Positions 8,155-16,492 of a stretch of DNA of 23,876 nucleotides are shown piece by piece. Location of the stretch: assembly GCA_903958915.1 (NCBI GenBank), contig CAJBVC010000685.1, positions 1-23,876 on the forward strand, in the 5' to 3' direction. Each line of letters opens with the position of its first letter. The stretch's first letter is position 1. The translations under genes were made by a program, and so were the position numbers. Source of the DNA: an uncultured beta proteobacterium (GTDB lineage Bacteria; Pseudomonadota; Gammaproteobacteria; Burkholderiales; Burkholderiaceae_C). The notes under the pieces were generated by a model. It was not told the origin of the DNA and made no database searches. It saw nothing but the letters and a program-made list of their open reading frames with translations.

Positions 8155-8612
8155 AGAAACTCCGGGGACTGCACCGTCACCACCACAGTACGGTCACCGG
8201 TTTCACGTTCGCGGTAGCGTAACCACCAAAGCGAGCCTTTTTTCACCGGGAAGTCGTTTGCCTGCAATTCCAGCAAGTTCGCCAGTACCTGGCCCAGGGT
8301 TGGTTGGTGACCGATCACCAGAACACAACCTTTGCCCAGCGGCCACTGCACCAGCTCCAGTAATTGCTCCACCGAGGCATCCGGCCGGATCAACTCCGAG
8401 GTTTTGAATTTTCGCCCCAACGCCTCTGCCGTTTGCTGGGTACGTTTCGCCGGACTCACCCACACCCGGGCTCCATCAGGCAACTGGCGATCAAGCCAGG
8501 CTGCCACGCGCGTTGCCTGCTTTTCACCGCGGGGCGTAAGTCGCCGATGCATATCCATTTCATCCAAATCGGGCTCAATCGCCTCGGCATGTCGCCATAA
8601 GATGAGATCCAT
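8151..8612 (-). CDS. sixA: Phosphohistidine phosphatase SixA
   Basis: A 153-residue histidine-phosphatase-family protein. It starts with the catalytic RHG-type motif MDLILWRHAEA (nucleophile His 8) and has VWVSPAKRTQQTAEAL (conserved Arg) and VIGHQPTLGQVL (second His). The short length and DLDEMDMHRRLTPRGEKQA region fit SixA, which removes phosphate from phosphohistidine (in E. coli, from the nitrogen PTS protein NPr; ArcB was proposed earlier). It starts 4 bases after the ppk stop, so the two are co-transcribed and probably coupled. No PTS gene is in the window, so its partner here is unknown. Confidence 0.88.
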   Translation of the reverse strand: MDLILWRHAEAIEPDLDEMDMHRRLTPRGEKQATRVAAWLDRQLPDGARVWVSPAKRTQQTAEALGRKFKTSELIRPDASVEQLLELVQWPLGKGCVLVIGHQPTLGQVLANLLELQANDFPVKKGSLWWLRYRERETGDRTVVVTVQSPEFL

Positions 8613-8616
8613 GCGA

Positions 8617-10722
8617 TCAGCCTCGCGCCATGTTGGGCTCGCTCGGTGAATAACGCCCCATCAGTGCCGCTTGGGCACCATGGGCGGGCTTCCTTGGACT
8701 TGGCGTCAACCGCGTGTAGGTACCAGACGCACCCAAGTCCCATGCATCGACCCGATCATGCAGGTAGGCCACCAGGCACTCGTCCACGATACGCTGACGC
8801 TGCACCGGATCGGTCACGGGCCAGGCCAGTTCAACACGCCGAACCATGTTGCGATTCATCCAGTCGGCACTCGACAAATAGAGATCTTCCTTTTCACCGA
8901 GCCGGAAATAGAAGACCCGCGAGTGCTCCAGGAAGCGGCCAATGATCGAGCGCACCCGGATATTGGCGGTATGTCCTTTGACTTGCGCGGGCAGCATGCA
9001 GGCACCGCGCACGATCAGATCGATTTTGACTCCGTCCCGGCCCGCTGCCATCAGGCTGCGAATGAGATCCTCGTCCGTGAGCGAATTCATCTTGGCGACG
9101 ATCCTCGCCGCAGTACCCGACCTGGCCGCCTTTGCCATCGCATTGATCTTGTCGATCAAGTTGCGGTGCAAATGAAACGGCGCCATCCACACTTTGCGCA
9201 GCTTAGGCAATCTGCTTTGGCTGGCCAGGTGCACGAACACATGCTCCATGTCGTCAGTCAAGCCGGTATCGGCGGTCATGTGGCTGATGTCGGTATACAG
9301 GCGGGCGGTGCGGGGGTTGTAATTTCCGGTAGACAGGTGCCCATAGCGCTTGAGGGAGCGACCTTCCCGTCGGGTGACAAGCATCATTTTTGCATGGGTC
9401 TTGAGGCCCACCACGCCATACACCACCTGTGCGCCAATGGACTCCAGCATCTCGGCCCAGTTGATATTCGCTTCCTCGTCAAAGCGCGCTTTCAACTCCA
9501 CCACCACCGTGACTTCCTTGCCGCGGCGCACCGCTTCACGCAACAGATCCATCAGTTGCGAATCGGAGCCGGTCCGGTAAATTGTCTGCTTGATGGCCAG
9601 CACCTGCGGGTCGTGCACGGCCTGACGCAGCAACTCCAGAACGCCGTCAAAACTTTCGAACGGCTGATGGAACAAAATGTCACCACGCTTCAATTGTTCA
9701 AAAATCGACTGGCCCTGGTTCATTTGCACCGGAAAAGCGGGTGTGTAAACCGGAAAACACAGGTCTGGTCTGTCCACCAAATCGATCAGTTGCGTGAGCC
9801 GTACCAGATTCACCGGACCATGCACGCGGTAAAGGGCCTTCAGCGGCAATTCAAATTGTTTCAACAGAAACTGCGACAGATACTCCGAACAGCCCGCCGA
9901 CACTTCCAGTCGCACTGCCTGTCCAAAATGCCGGTGCACCAACCCCTGCCGCAAGGCGGTTCTAAGGTTTTTGACGTCTTCTTCATCGACGGCCAAGTCC
10001 GAGTGGCGCGTCACCCTGAACTGTGAGAACTGGCTCACTGTTCTGTCGGGAAACAGATCCACCAAGTGGGCACGAATCACACTGGACAGGGAAACAAATA
10101 CAGCGCTGCGCTCTGCCACCTTGGCCGGCAAGCGGATCAATCGCGGCACCACCCGGGGCACCTTGACGATAGCAATTTCATTCTCGCGTCCGAATGCATC
10201 TTTGCCGCTCAGGCGGACAATGAAATTGAGGGTTTTGTTGGCCACCTGGGGGAAAGGATGGGAGGGATCCAGTCCGACGGGAATGAGCAAGGGACGCAGT
10301 TCACGCTCAAAGAACTGCTTGACCCACAGACGCTGCGCGGCATTGCGCTCACCATGGGACACAATTTTGATTCCCTGCGCTTCAAAGGCTGGCATCAGCT
10401 TTTCGTTGTACAGCGTGTACTGCGTGTCCACCAGGCGATGTACCGCATCGGCAAGATGCTCAAAGGACTTGACGGAAAAAGTCCCCTTACGCTCATTGGC
10501 CTGATTGGCCGCCAGGTGCGGCTCCGCCCGAACTTCAAAAAACTCGTCCAGATTGGACGATACGATGCACAGGTAGCGCAAGCGTTCCAGCAACGGCACG
10601 TCATCGCGTACCGCCCAATCCAGTACCCGCTGGTTGAATGCCAGCGTGCTGTGGTCACGGTCCAGTAATTCCGGCTCGCCGAGGTTCACTGGAAACTGGG
10701 AATTGCGCAGCAAGGACAGCAT
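8617..10722 (-). CDS. ppk: Polyphosphate kinase PPK1
   Basis: A 701-residue PPK1, which polymerises the gamma phosphate of ATP into polyphosphate, usually at the membrane. The N domain has STLAFNQRVLDWA and LERLRYLCIVSSNLDEFFEVR. The head domain follows to about residue 320. The two phospholipase-D-like C domains hold the phospho-accepting histidine in GLKTHAKMMLVTRREG (His 443) and the second catalytic histidine in RYGHLSTGNYNPRTARLYTD (His 462). Length matches the family (about 690). The start MLSLLRNSQFPVNLGEPELLDRD looks right, but no strong Shine-Dalgarno precedes it. A Pho-box-like repeat lies about 50 bases upstream, so induction by phosphate starvation through PhoB is likely. sixA follows after 4 bases. 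Confidence 0.96.
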   Translation of the reverse strand: MLSLLRNSQFPVNLGEPELLDRDHSTLAFNQRVLDWAVRDDVPLLERLRYLCIVSSNLDEFFEVRAEPHLAANQANERKGTFSVKSFEHLADAVHRLVDTQYTLYNEKLMPAFEAQGIKIVSHGERNAAQRLWVKQFFERELRPLLIPVGLDPSHPFPQVANKTLNFIVRLSGKDAFGRENEIAIVKVPRVVPRLIRLPAKVAERSAVFVSLSSVIRAHLVDLFPDRTVSQFSQFRVTRHSDLAVDEEDVKNLRTALRQGLVHRHFGQAVRLEVSAGCSEYLSQFLLKQFELPLKALYRVHGPVNLVRLTQLIDLVDRPDLCFPVYTPAFPVQMNQGQSIFEQLKRGDILFHQPFESFDGVLELLRQAVHDPQVLAIKQTIYRTGSDSQLMDLLREAVRRGKEVTVVVELKARFDEEANINWAEMLESIGAQVVYGVVGLKTHAKMMLVTRREGRSLKRYGHLSTGNYNPRTARLYTDISHMTADTGLTDDMEHVFVHLASQSRLPKLRKVWMAPFHLHRNLIDKINAMAKAARSGTAARIVAKMNSLTDEDLIRSLMAAGRDGVKIDLIVRGACMLPAQVKGHTANIRVRSIIGRFLEHSRVFYFRLGEKEDLYLSSADWMNRNMVRRVELAWPVTDPVQRQRIVDECLVAYLHDRVDAWDLGASGTYTRLTPSPRKPAHGAQAALMGRYSPSEPNMARG

Positions 10723-10772
10723 GCAGGTCGACTCATTGATGAATAAACTTTGAAAGATTGTTTATCACTTTG

Positions 10773-10790
10773 GTGACGTTTATGTGACAC
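10773..10790 (-). promoter_or_regulatory. Pho-box-like direct repeat upstream of ppk
   Basis: Read on the minus strand this is GTGTCACATAAACGTCAC, two GTCAC units whose starts are 11 bases apart with an A/T-rich centre. It matches 14 of 18 positions of the E. coli Pho box CTGTCATAWAWCTGTCAY. A third GTCAC (10796-10800 on the + numbering) lies 12 bases further upstream, as in multi-site PhoB promoters. It is in the ppk orientation and ends about 50 bases before the start codon. A/T-rich DNA suited to a -10 (around TAAACAAT) follows at a suitable distance. Confidence 0.7.
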
Positions 10791-10862
10791 ATTTTGTGAC
10801 CAACATTTACTGATACTGATGTTATGTCGTTTTCATCGCGAGTTGATGCAATTAGAAAGAGT

Positions 10863-10889
10863 TAGCCGTTAATGGCTAGGTCAGCCATT
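10863..10889 (-). repeat. Overlapping hairpins at the GNAT gene stop codon
   Basis: AATGGCT (10871-10877) and AGCCATT (10883-10889) form a perfect 7-bp stem with a 5-base loop that covers the TAG stop of the GNAT gene. The downstream arm can pair instead with TAGCC at 10863-10867 (TAGCC/GGCTA). In the GNAT transcript only one of the two can form at a time. No T-tract follows, so this may be a weak or Rho-assisted transcript end before the ppk promoter. Confidence 0.4.
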
Positions 10890-11385
10890 TCTGAAGAAAT
10901 TGTGCCTGTCCCATCGTTGGATCGAGTTCGTAGTTCGCAAAACCCACGCGCTGGTACAGCCGACGCGCACCCTGGTTGCCCTGCAGCACTTCCAACGTCA
11001 ACTTGCATGCACCGCGTTCACAGGCGATGGCCTCCACGCGCTCAAGCATTCGTTCTCCAATACGTTGGCCGCGGTAACCTGGCAATACAGCAAGGTCATG
11101 GATATTGATCAGCGGCCGGCATGCAAAGGTGGAAAAACCCTCGATGCAATTGACCAAACCGACGGCCTTGGACGCATCATCGTCCGTGCCGCCCGCAAAT
11201 GCCAGGATGCTGAATGCAAACGGACGTGCCGCCAATGCCGCAACCACATGGGTACGTGCAAACTCACTGAGCCGTTCGCCGCCGCCCATCGGGTCCTGGG
11301 CGTAGGCGTCGAGCATGCGCACCAAGGCATCGGCATGCGCCGGGTTGGCATAGTCGGCTTGAACGATACACAGTTGGGCGTCCAT
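10876..11385 (-). CDS. GNAT family N-acetyltransferase
   Basis: A 169-residue acetyltransferase that should move an acetyl group from acetyl-CoA to an amine. The GNAT core is visible: IHDLAVLPGYRGQRIGERML is the beta-4/motif A region with the acetyl-CoA loop RGQRIG. ACKLTLEVLQGNQGARRLYQRVGF is motif B with the typical NxxARRLYxRxGF. The N-terminal part (DALVRMLDAYAQDPMGGGE) is a recognition region seen in this subgroup. The substrate cannot be read from the sequence. The ATG is 5 bases after the glmM stop, so it is probably in the glmM transcript; a link with amino-sugar metabolism is possible but unproved. Confidence 0.85.
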   Translation of the reverse strand: MDAQLCIVQADYANPAHADALVRMLDAYAQDPMGGGERLSEFARTHVVAALAARPFAFSILAFAGGTDDDASKAVGLVNCIEGFSTFACRPLINIHDLAVLPGYRGQRIGERMLERVEAIACERGACKLTLEVLQGNQGARRLYQRVGFANYELDPTMGQAQFLQKWLT

Positions 11386-11390
11386 GGTGA

Positions 11391-12749
11391 TCAGCCCCTC
11401 AGGGTGTCTGCAATTCTCTCGGCGCAGGCCTGCGCTTGCTGTGGGTCACGCGCCTCCACCATCACCCGCACCAGCGGTTCGGTGCCACTGGCGCGGATCA
11501 GCACACGGCCAGTCGCACCTAACTCGGCTTGCACCAGATCAGTCTCCTGTCGCATGCGGGCATTTGAAGCCCAGTCCTGCCCAGGCTGCAAGCGCACGTT
11601 GAGGAGCACCTGAGGGAACAACTGGACGTCAGTCAACAATTCGGCCAGTGTCTGACCGCTGCGCATGCAGGCCTGCAAGACTTGCAACGCCGACACAATG
11701 CCATCGCCCGTGGTATGTTTGTCCAATGCCAACAGGTGGCCAGAGCCTTCCCCCCCCAAGAGCCAGCCGCGCTTCTCCATTTCTTCCAGAACATAGCGGT
11801 CGCCCACCTTGGCGCGCACCAGTTCCACACCTTTGGCCTTGAGTGCCAGTTCCACTGCCATGTTCGTCATCAGCGTCCCCACCACACCAGGCACGGCCTC
11901 ACCAGCACGCTTGGCCGCAATGCCGCCACCGCGCGAAAGGCGCTCTTTCACCATCAAATACAGAATTTCATCGCCATTGAACAACCGTCCCTCAGCGTCC
12001 ACCAGTTGGAGTCGATCTGCATCACCATCCAGTGCCACACCAAAATCTGCACCGTGTGCCTTGACCGCATCTACCAATGCCTGCGGATGCGTAGCGCCCA
12101 CCCGGTGATTGATGTTCAGCCCATCGGGCGCACAACCAATAGCCACCACTTCGGCGCCCAATTCGTGAAACACCTTGGGTGCGACCTGATACGCCGCGCC
12201 ATTCGCACCGTCAACGACGATCTTCACGCCTTTGAGCGTGAGGTCATTGGCGAATGTGCTCTTGCAGAATTCGATATAGCGGCCCGCGGCATCGTCCAGA
12301 CGACGCGCCTTGCCAAGATTGACGGAGTCAACCCACACCGGGGCCTGCTCCAGCGCAGCCTCCACCTGGAGTTCCCAGGCGTCAGACAACTTGGTTCCCT
12401 GGGCGCTGAAAAACTTGATGCCGTTGTCGGCAAACGGGTTGTGGCTGGCACTGATGACCACCCCCAAAGATGCTCGCTGCGCCCGGGTCAGGTAGGCGAC
12501 GCCAGGCGTCGGCAGGGGGCCGAGCAACACCACATCCACGCCTGCCGAGTTGAAGCCACTCTCCAACGCACTCTCCAGCATATAGCCGGAAATGCGCGTG
12601 TCCTTGCCGATCAGCACGGTCGGCCGGGTTTCGGTCATCTTCATTACGCGCCCGACAGCGTGCGCCAGGCGCAGCACAAAATCCGGTGTAATGGGCGGCT
12701 GCCCTACGGTGCCGCGAATGCCATCGGTTCCAAAATACTTGCGCGTCAT
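11391..12749 (-). CDS. glmM: Phosphoglucosamine mutase
   Basis: A 452-residue alpha-D-phosphohexomutase that converts glucosamine-6-phosphate to glucosamine-1-phosphate on the way to UDP-GlcNAc for peptidoglycan and LPS. It has the N-terminal [14 protein letters not shown], the active-site serine loop [14 protein letters not shown] (Ser 102), the metal loop [12 protein letters not shown], the sugar-binding [12 protein letters not shown] and the phosphate loop [12 protein letters not shown]. The frame is open 25 codons further upstream, but the family start is MTRKYFG at 12749, which has an AAAAGGA Shine-Dalgarno at good spacing. It lies 37 bases after folP, the usual folP-glmM pair. Confidence 0.97.
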   Translation of the reverse strand: MTRKYFGTDGIRGTVGQPPITPDFVLRLAHAVGRVMKMTETRPTVLIGKDTRISGYMLESALESGFNSAGVDVVLLGPLPTPGVAYLTRAQRASLGVVISASHNPFADNGIKFFSAQGTKLSDAWELQVEAALEQAPVWVDSVNLGKARRLDDAAGRYIEFCKSTFANDLTLKGVKIVVDGANGAAYQVAPKVFHELGAEVVAIGCAPDGLNINHRVGATHPQALVDAVKAHGADFGVALDGDADRLQLVDAEGRLFNGDEILYLMVKERLSRGGGIAAKRAGEAVPGVVGTLMTNMAVELALKAKGVELVRAKVGDRYVLEEMEKRGWLLGGEGSGHLLALDKHTTGDGIVSALQVLQACMRSGQTLAELLTDVQLFPQVLLNVRLQPGQDWASNARMRQETDLVQAELGATGRVLIRASGTEPLVRVMVEARDPQQAQACAERIADTLRG

Positions 12750-12786
12750 AGTCCTTTTCCCTGCATAAAGATTTTCTTGAATATCA

Positions 12787-13674
12787 CTATTGTGTGGCGT
12801 GCGACATCTGACCGCGCATGGCACCCAGCACCCTCAGTGCCTGCACAGTCTGCTTGACATCGTGCACCCGAACCACATGGGCACCATGCTGGACGGCCAG
12901 TATCGCCGCGGCCACGCTGGGCACCATGCGCTCTACTGGATCGAGGGTCGCGACCGCAGACAACGACCGCTGTGTGACTGCCGCCAACGACGACTTGCGC
13001 GACCACCCCACAAGCAGCGGATAGCCCAGCGTCAACAGTTCGGACTGCTGCGCCAGCAGGGCGAAATTCTGTTGCACAGTCTTGCCAAAACCAATGCCGG
13101 GATCCACACAAATGCGACTCTTTTCGACCCCTAACGCCCGTAGATTGTGCGTGACTAGCTGCAAAAAGGATAGCACTTGTGGCATCACACTGCCCTGCAT
13201 AGGGGCTGCCTGCATGGTAGCCGGCTCCCGGTGCATATGCATCAGGCAGATGCCGCAACTGGCGTGTCGCGCGATGACTTCCTGGCCACGCAGGTTGGAT
13301 TGGGGGTCCGCCCAACGCAACGCCCACACGTCATTGATGATGTCGACACCCAGGTCCAAGACGGCCTGCATTACCTGTGGTTTGTAGGTATCCACAGATA
13401 CTGGCACGCCCAGGGTCAGTGCATGGCGCACGACCGGGAGCACACGGGCCAACTCTTCCGCCACGGGCAATGCAACCGCGCCAGGCCGTGTGGATTCTCC
13501 ACCAATGTCCAGAATGTCGGCACCGTCCTTTAGCAAACGCTCGCAATGCGCTTGAGCAGCGCCGGGCGCAGCGTATGCCCCCGCATCGGAAAAAGAATCT
13601 GGCGTTACATTCACTATCCCCATCACCTTGGGGGACGTCAAATCAAGAAGAAATCGTTGGGTTTGCCAATGCAT
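12787..13674 (-). CDS. folP: Dihydropteroate synthase
   Basis: A 295-residue TIM-barrel enzyme that joins 6-hydroxymethyl-dihydropterin pyrophosphate with p-aminobenzoate in folate synthesis, the target of sulfonamides. Signature motifs are [16 protein letters not shown] (loop 1), [14 protein letters not shown] (loop 2), [36 protein letters not shown] and [12 protein letters not shown]. The segment near [11 protein letters not shown], which carries the conserved MHM, is followed by a short extra loop. The start ATG is only 11 bases from the end of the strong terminator after ftsH, with no good Shine-Dalgarno, so expression may depend on read-through or on a promoter inside the terminator region. 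Confidence 0.96.
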   Translation of the reverse strand: MHWQTQRFLLDLTSPKVMGIVNVTPDSFSDAGAYAAPGAAQAHCERLLKDGADILDIGGESTRPGAVALPVAEELARVLPVVRHALTLGVPVSVDTYKPQVMQAVLDLGVDIINDVWALRWADPQSNLRGQEVIARHASCGICLMHMHREPATMQAAPMQGSVMPQVLSFLQLVTHNLRALGVEKSRICVDPGIGFGKTVQQNFALLAQQSELLTLGYPLLVGWSRKSSLAAVTQRSLSAVATLDPVERMVPSVAAAILAVQHGAHVVRVHDVKQTVQALRVLGAMRGQMSHATQ

Positions 13675-13685
13675 GGTGGTTGGTG

Positions 13686-13718
13686 AAAAAGCAAACCGGG
13701 GCGCAAGGCCCCGGTTTG
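13686..13718 (-). terminator. Strong intrinsic terminator after ftsH
   Basis: CAAACCGGGGC (13692-13702) and GCCCCGGTTTG (13708-13718) form a perfect 11-bp stem with a 5-base loop. On the minus strand it is followed by GC and five T residues (13686-13690). It lies 16 bases after the ftsH stop and just before folP, so it separates ftsH from folP-glmM. Confidence 0.88.
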
Positions 13719-13734
13719 TCTAAGTGCAAAATGA

Positions 13735-15651
13735 TTACGCTACCGTTGGTGCGGGGTCGGCTGTCACTGCCGCCGTACCACCGCCGTCGCCGCCACCTGA
13801 ATTGGGTGACCGCGGAGTCCAGTCTTTTGGTGGACGTGGCTCTTTGCCCGCCATGATGTCATCCAATTGGTCGCTGTCGATGGTTTCCCACTCGAGCAGG
13901 GCCTTGGCCATGGCGTGCATCTTGTCCTGGTTGTCTTCAATTAGCTTGCGCGCCAGCGAGTACTGCTGGTCAATAATGCGCCGCACCTCCGAATCGACCT
14001 TCTGCATGGTCTGCTCACTCATGTTGGTGGTCTTGGTCACCGAACGACCTAGAAACACTTCGCCCTCATTTTCGGCGTACACCATCGGTCCCAGCGCATC
14101 GGTCATGCCGTAACGCGTCACCATGTCACGGGCAATATGGGTAGCCCGCTCGAAGTCGTTCGACGCGCCGGTGGTCATCTGCTTCATGAACACTTCCTCG
14201 GCAATGCGACCACCAAACAGCATGCTGATCTGATTCAGCATGTACTCGCTGTCATACGAGTAGCGGTCCTGCGCAGGCAGGCTCATGGTCACACCCAGTG
14301 CCCGTCCACGAGGGATGATGGTGACCTTGTGCACGGGATCGCACTTGGGCAGCATCTTGCCAATCAGCGCGTGGCCCGACTCATGGTAGGCCGTGTTGCG
14401 ACGCTCCTCCTCCGGCATCACCATGCTCTTGCGCTCCGGCCCCATCAATATCTTGTCCTTGGCTTTCTCAAAGTCCTGCATCTCGACAACCCTTGCGCTA
14501 CGCCGCGCCGCCATTAAAGCCGCCTCGTTGCACAAATTCGCCAGATCGGCGCCCGACATGCCGGGCGTACCGCGTGCAATCACACTGGGGCTCACGTCCT
14601 GGCCCAAAGGCACCTTGCGCATATGCACGTTAAGTATCTGTTCCCGGCCGCGAATATCGGGCAGTGTCACATACACCTGGCGGTCAAAACGACCGGGGCG
14701 CAGCAAAGCGGCGTCCAAAATATCGGGCCGATTGGTGGCAGCCACCACGATCACCCCCACATTGGTCTCAAATCCATCCATCTCGACCAGCATCTGGTTC
14801 AGGGTTTGCTCACGTTCGTCATTGCCACCGCCAAGACCGGCACCACGCTGGCGTCCTACGGCATCGATTTCATCGATAAAAATAATGCAGGGTGCATTTT
14901 TCTTGGCGTTTTCGAACATGTCGCGCACGCGCGATGCACCAACTCCCACAAACATTTCCACGAAATCCGAGCCCGATATGCTGAAGAAAGGCACTTTGGC
15001 CTCGCCCGCAATCGACTTGGCCAGCAAGGTCTTGCCGGTACCGGGAGGCCCAACCAGCAACAGCCCGCGGGGAATGCGCCCGCCCAGCTTTTGGAACTTG
15101 GCTGGATCTTTAAGAAAGTCCACCACTTCCTTGACTTCCTCCTTGGCCTCATCACAACCGGCCACATCGGCAAAGGTTACCGTATTGGTGTTTTCGTCCA
15201 TCAGGCGGGCTTTGCTCTTGCCAAAACTGAACGCACCACCCTTGCCACCGCCCTGCATCTGGCGCATGAAATAGATCCACACACCGATCAGGAGCAGCAT
15301 CGGGCCCCAGCTGACGAGCAGCGTCATCAGCAATGAACCTTCCTCGCGTGGCTTGACGTCAAACTTCACGCCGTTGTTGATCAGGTCTCCCACCAGACCA
15401 CGGTCGAGATAGGTAGCGGTGGTGCGAACCTTGCGGTCATCGGTGGTCACGGCCAGAATTTCAGTGCCGCCCTGGCCTTCCTGAATGATGGCGCTCTTAA
15501 TGTTCTTGTTGCGGACTTCCTCCAGAAAGTCCGAATAGCCAAGCATATTGGCGCCCGCGGCACCGCGCGAGTCAAACTGCTTAAAAACGGTGAACAGCAC
15601 CAGGCCAATCACCAACCACACTGCAATTTTTGAAAACCACTGATTATTCAA
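13735..15651 (-). CDS. ftsH: ATP-dependent zinc metalloprotease FtsH
   Basis: A 638-residue inner-membrane AAA+ protease that degrades misfolded membrane proteins and regulatory targets (in E. coli sigma-32 and LpxC). TM1 is about 5-22 and TM2 about 110-129 with a periplasmic domain between. The ATPase has Walker A GPPGTGKT (201-208), Walker B IIFIDEID (256-263), the pore loop [13 protein letters not shown] and the second region of homology with LLRPGRFDR. The zinc site is HESGH (423-427). A Gly/Pro-rich tail follows, typical of betaproteobacterial FtsH. The start chosen is TTG at 15651 (reading [12 protein letters not shown]), because GGAG sits 6 bases before it (15658-15661) and homology starts there; an upstream GTG in frame adds 11 unlikely residues. 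A heat-shock-like promoter lies just upstream. Confidence 0.96.
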   Translation of the reverse strand: MNNQWFSKIAVWLVIGLVLFTVFKQFDSRGAAGANMLGYSDFLEEVRNKNIKSAIIQEGQGGTEILAVTTDDRKVRTTATYLDRGLVGDLINNGVKFDVKPREEGSLLMTLLVSWGPMLLLIGVWIYFMRQMQGGGKGGAFSFGKSKARLMDENTNTVTFADVAGCDEAKEEVKEVVDFLKDPAKFQKLGGRIPRGLLLVGPPGTGKTLLAKSIAGEAKVPFFSISGSDFVEMFVGVGASRVRDMFENAKKNAPCIIFIDEIDAVGRQRGAGLGGGNDEREQTLNQMLVEMDGFETNVGVIVVAATNRPDILDAALLRPGRFDRQVYVTLPDIRGREQILNVHMRKVPLGQDVSPSVIARGTPGMSGADLANLCNEAALMAARRSARVVEMQDFEKAKDKILMGPERKSMVMPEEERRNTAYHESGHALIGKMLPKCDPVHKVTIIPRGRALGVTMSLPAQDRYSYDSEYMLNQISMLFGGRIAEEVFMKQMTTGASNDFERATHIARDMVTRYGMTDALGPMVYAENEGEVFLGRSVTKTTNMSEQTMQKVDSEVRRIIDQQYSLARKLIEDNQDKMHAMAKALLEWETIDSDQLDDIMAGKEPRPPKDWTPRSPNSGGGDGGGTAAVTADPAPTVA

Positions 15652-15691
15652 GCGAAGCTCCAAGAGGGGCGCACAACCACACACGATGTCT

Positions 15692-15719
15692 ATCTGGGAC
15701 CCATTTTAGGCGTTTCAAG
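15692..15719 (-). promoter_or_regulatory. Candidate RpoH (sigma-32) promoter of ftsH
   Basis: On the minus strand CTTGAAA (15713-15719) is followed after 13 bases by TCCCAGAT (15692-15699). The first matches the sigma-32 -35 CTTGAAA fully; the second agrees with CCCCATNT at most fixed positions. Predicted transcription would start near 15684, giving a leader of about 33 bases that contains the GGAG of ftsH. rrmJ-ftsH is a heat-shock operon in E. coli, which supports the call. Confidence 0.65.
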
Positions 15720-15813
15720 GCAAGTGGCGCTGCAATTACCGATATCAAGCCGCCATGCATTGTGGATTTAACACCGTTTATCGAGAATTACCACCAAAGA
15801 GGTGCCGGCACGA

Positions 15814-16473
15814 TCAGACGGACTTGAGCCCCAACCCGACCAGAAAAGTCTCCGACGACCGATCACGCGAGGCCTTTGGCTTGTAGGGTTTGACCACCTT
15901 GAATGCCGCCTTGAAGTGCTGCACCACTTCGTTGTAGCTGCCACCATGAAACACCTTCGCCACCAGCGCGCCCTGGGGCTTCATATGGTTCTGGGCAAAT
16001 TCAATGGCCAGCTCGACCAGGTTCTCCACCCGGGCCGCATCCGCCGACGATATTCCAGAGAGATTGGGCGCCATGTCCGACACGACAACGTCGGCCTTGC
16101 GCCCCGCCAGCGCCAACTCCAATTGGGCCAGCACTTCGGCTTCGCGAAAATCACCCTGAATAAAGGTGACCCCTTCTATCGGCTCCATGGGCAAGAGATC
16201 CAGAGCGATGATGCAGCCATCCAGAGCACCAGCAGCCGCACCCATAGGGGACAAGCGCCGGCGGACGTACTGGCTCCAAGCGCCGGGCGTACAGCCCAAA
16301 TCCACCACCAGATAACCGGGGCGGATCAGACCAAAGGTTTCGTCAATCTCCTTGAGCTTGTAGGCCGCACGGGCGCGGTAGCCCTCGCGGTGCGCCAGTT
16401 TGACATAGGGGTCGTTGATGTGGTCATGCAACCAGGCCTTGTTGACCTTTTTGCCTTTGCTGGGGGTTTTCAT
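15814..16473 (-). CDS. rlmE: 23S rRNA 2'-O-methyltransferase (U2552)
   Basis: A 219-residue FtsJ/RrmJ methyltransferase that adds a 2'-O-methyl group to U2552 in the A loop of 23S rRNA. The SAM site is [15 protein letters not shown]. The K-D-K-E catalytic set is visible: Lys in [14 protein letters not shown], Asp in [11 protein letters not shown], Lys in LVAKVFHGG, Glu in [11 protein letters not shown]. The frame is open further upstream, but [18 protein letters not shown] is the natural start. The next upstream ATG (16494) would overlap the start of divergent yhbY. ftsH follows after 162 bases, the common rlmE-ftsH order. Confidence 0.95.
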   Translation of the reverse strand: MKTPSKGKKVNKAWLHDHINDPYVKLAHREGYRARAAYKLKEIDETFGLIRPGYLVVDLGCTPGAWSQYVRRRLSPMGAAAGALDGCIIALDLLPMEPIEGVTFIQGDFREAEVLAQLELALAGRKADVVVSDMAPNLSGISSADAARVENLVELAIEFAQNHMKPQGALVAKVFHGGSYNEVVQHFKAAFKVVKPYKPKASRDRSSETFLVGLGLKSV

Positions 16474-16487
16474 TCCAACCGATAATA
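16457..16487. promoter_or_regulatory. Shared symmetric -10 between rlmE and yhbY
   Basis: The start codons of rlmE (16473, minus) and yhbY (16493, plus) are 19 bases apart. Between them, GATAAT (16481-16486) reads as a -10 on the + strand and TATTAT (16487-16482) as a -10 on the minus strand. A weak -35 TTGCTG (16457-16462) lies 18 bases upstream for yhbY. The yhbY start would fall at or next to the A of its ATG, and rlmE would have a leader of at most a few bases. Confidence 0.45.
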
Positions 16488-16492
16488 CCGGC

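Noticed and set aside
8671..10026. 451-codon + strand open frame inside ppk
   Set aside because: It is the antisense shadow of a well-conserved gene in GC-rich DNA; the peptide is His/Gln-rich with no domain.
10771..10802. CRP/FNR-type palindrome in the ppk upstream region (TGTGACACA)
   Set aside because: The half-sites are not spaced as TGTGA-N6-TCACA; the direct-repeat reading as a Pho box explains more of the bases.
11682..12857. 391-codon + strand open frame opposite glmM
   Set aside because: Antisense of glmM with low-complexity composition and no ribosome site.
15802..15811. 10-base palindrome GTGCCGGCAC after rlmE as a terminator
   Set aside because: It has no loop and no T-tract; probably chance in GC-rich DNA.
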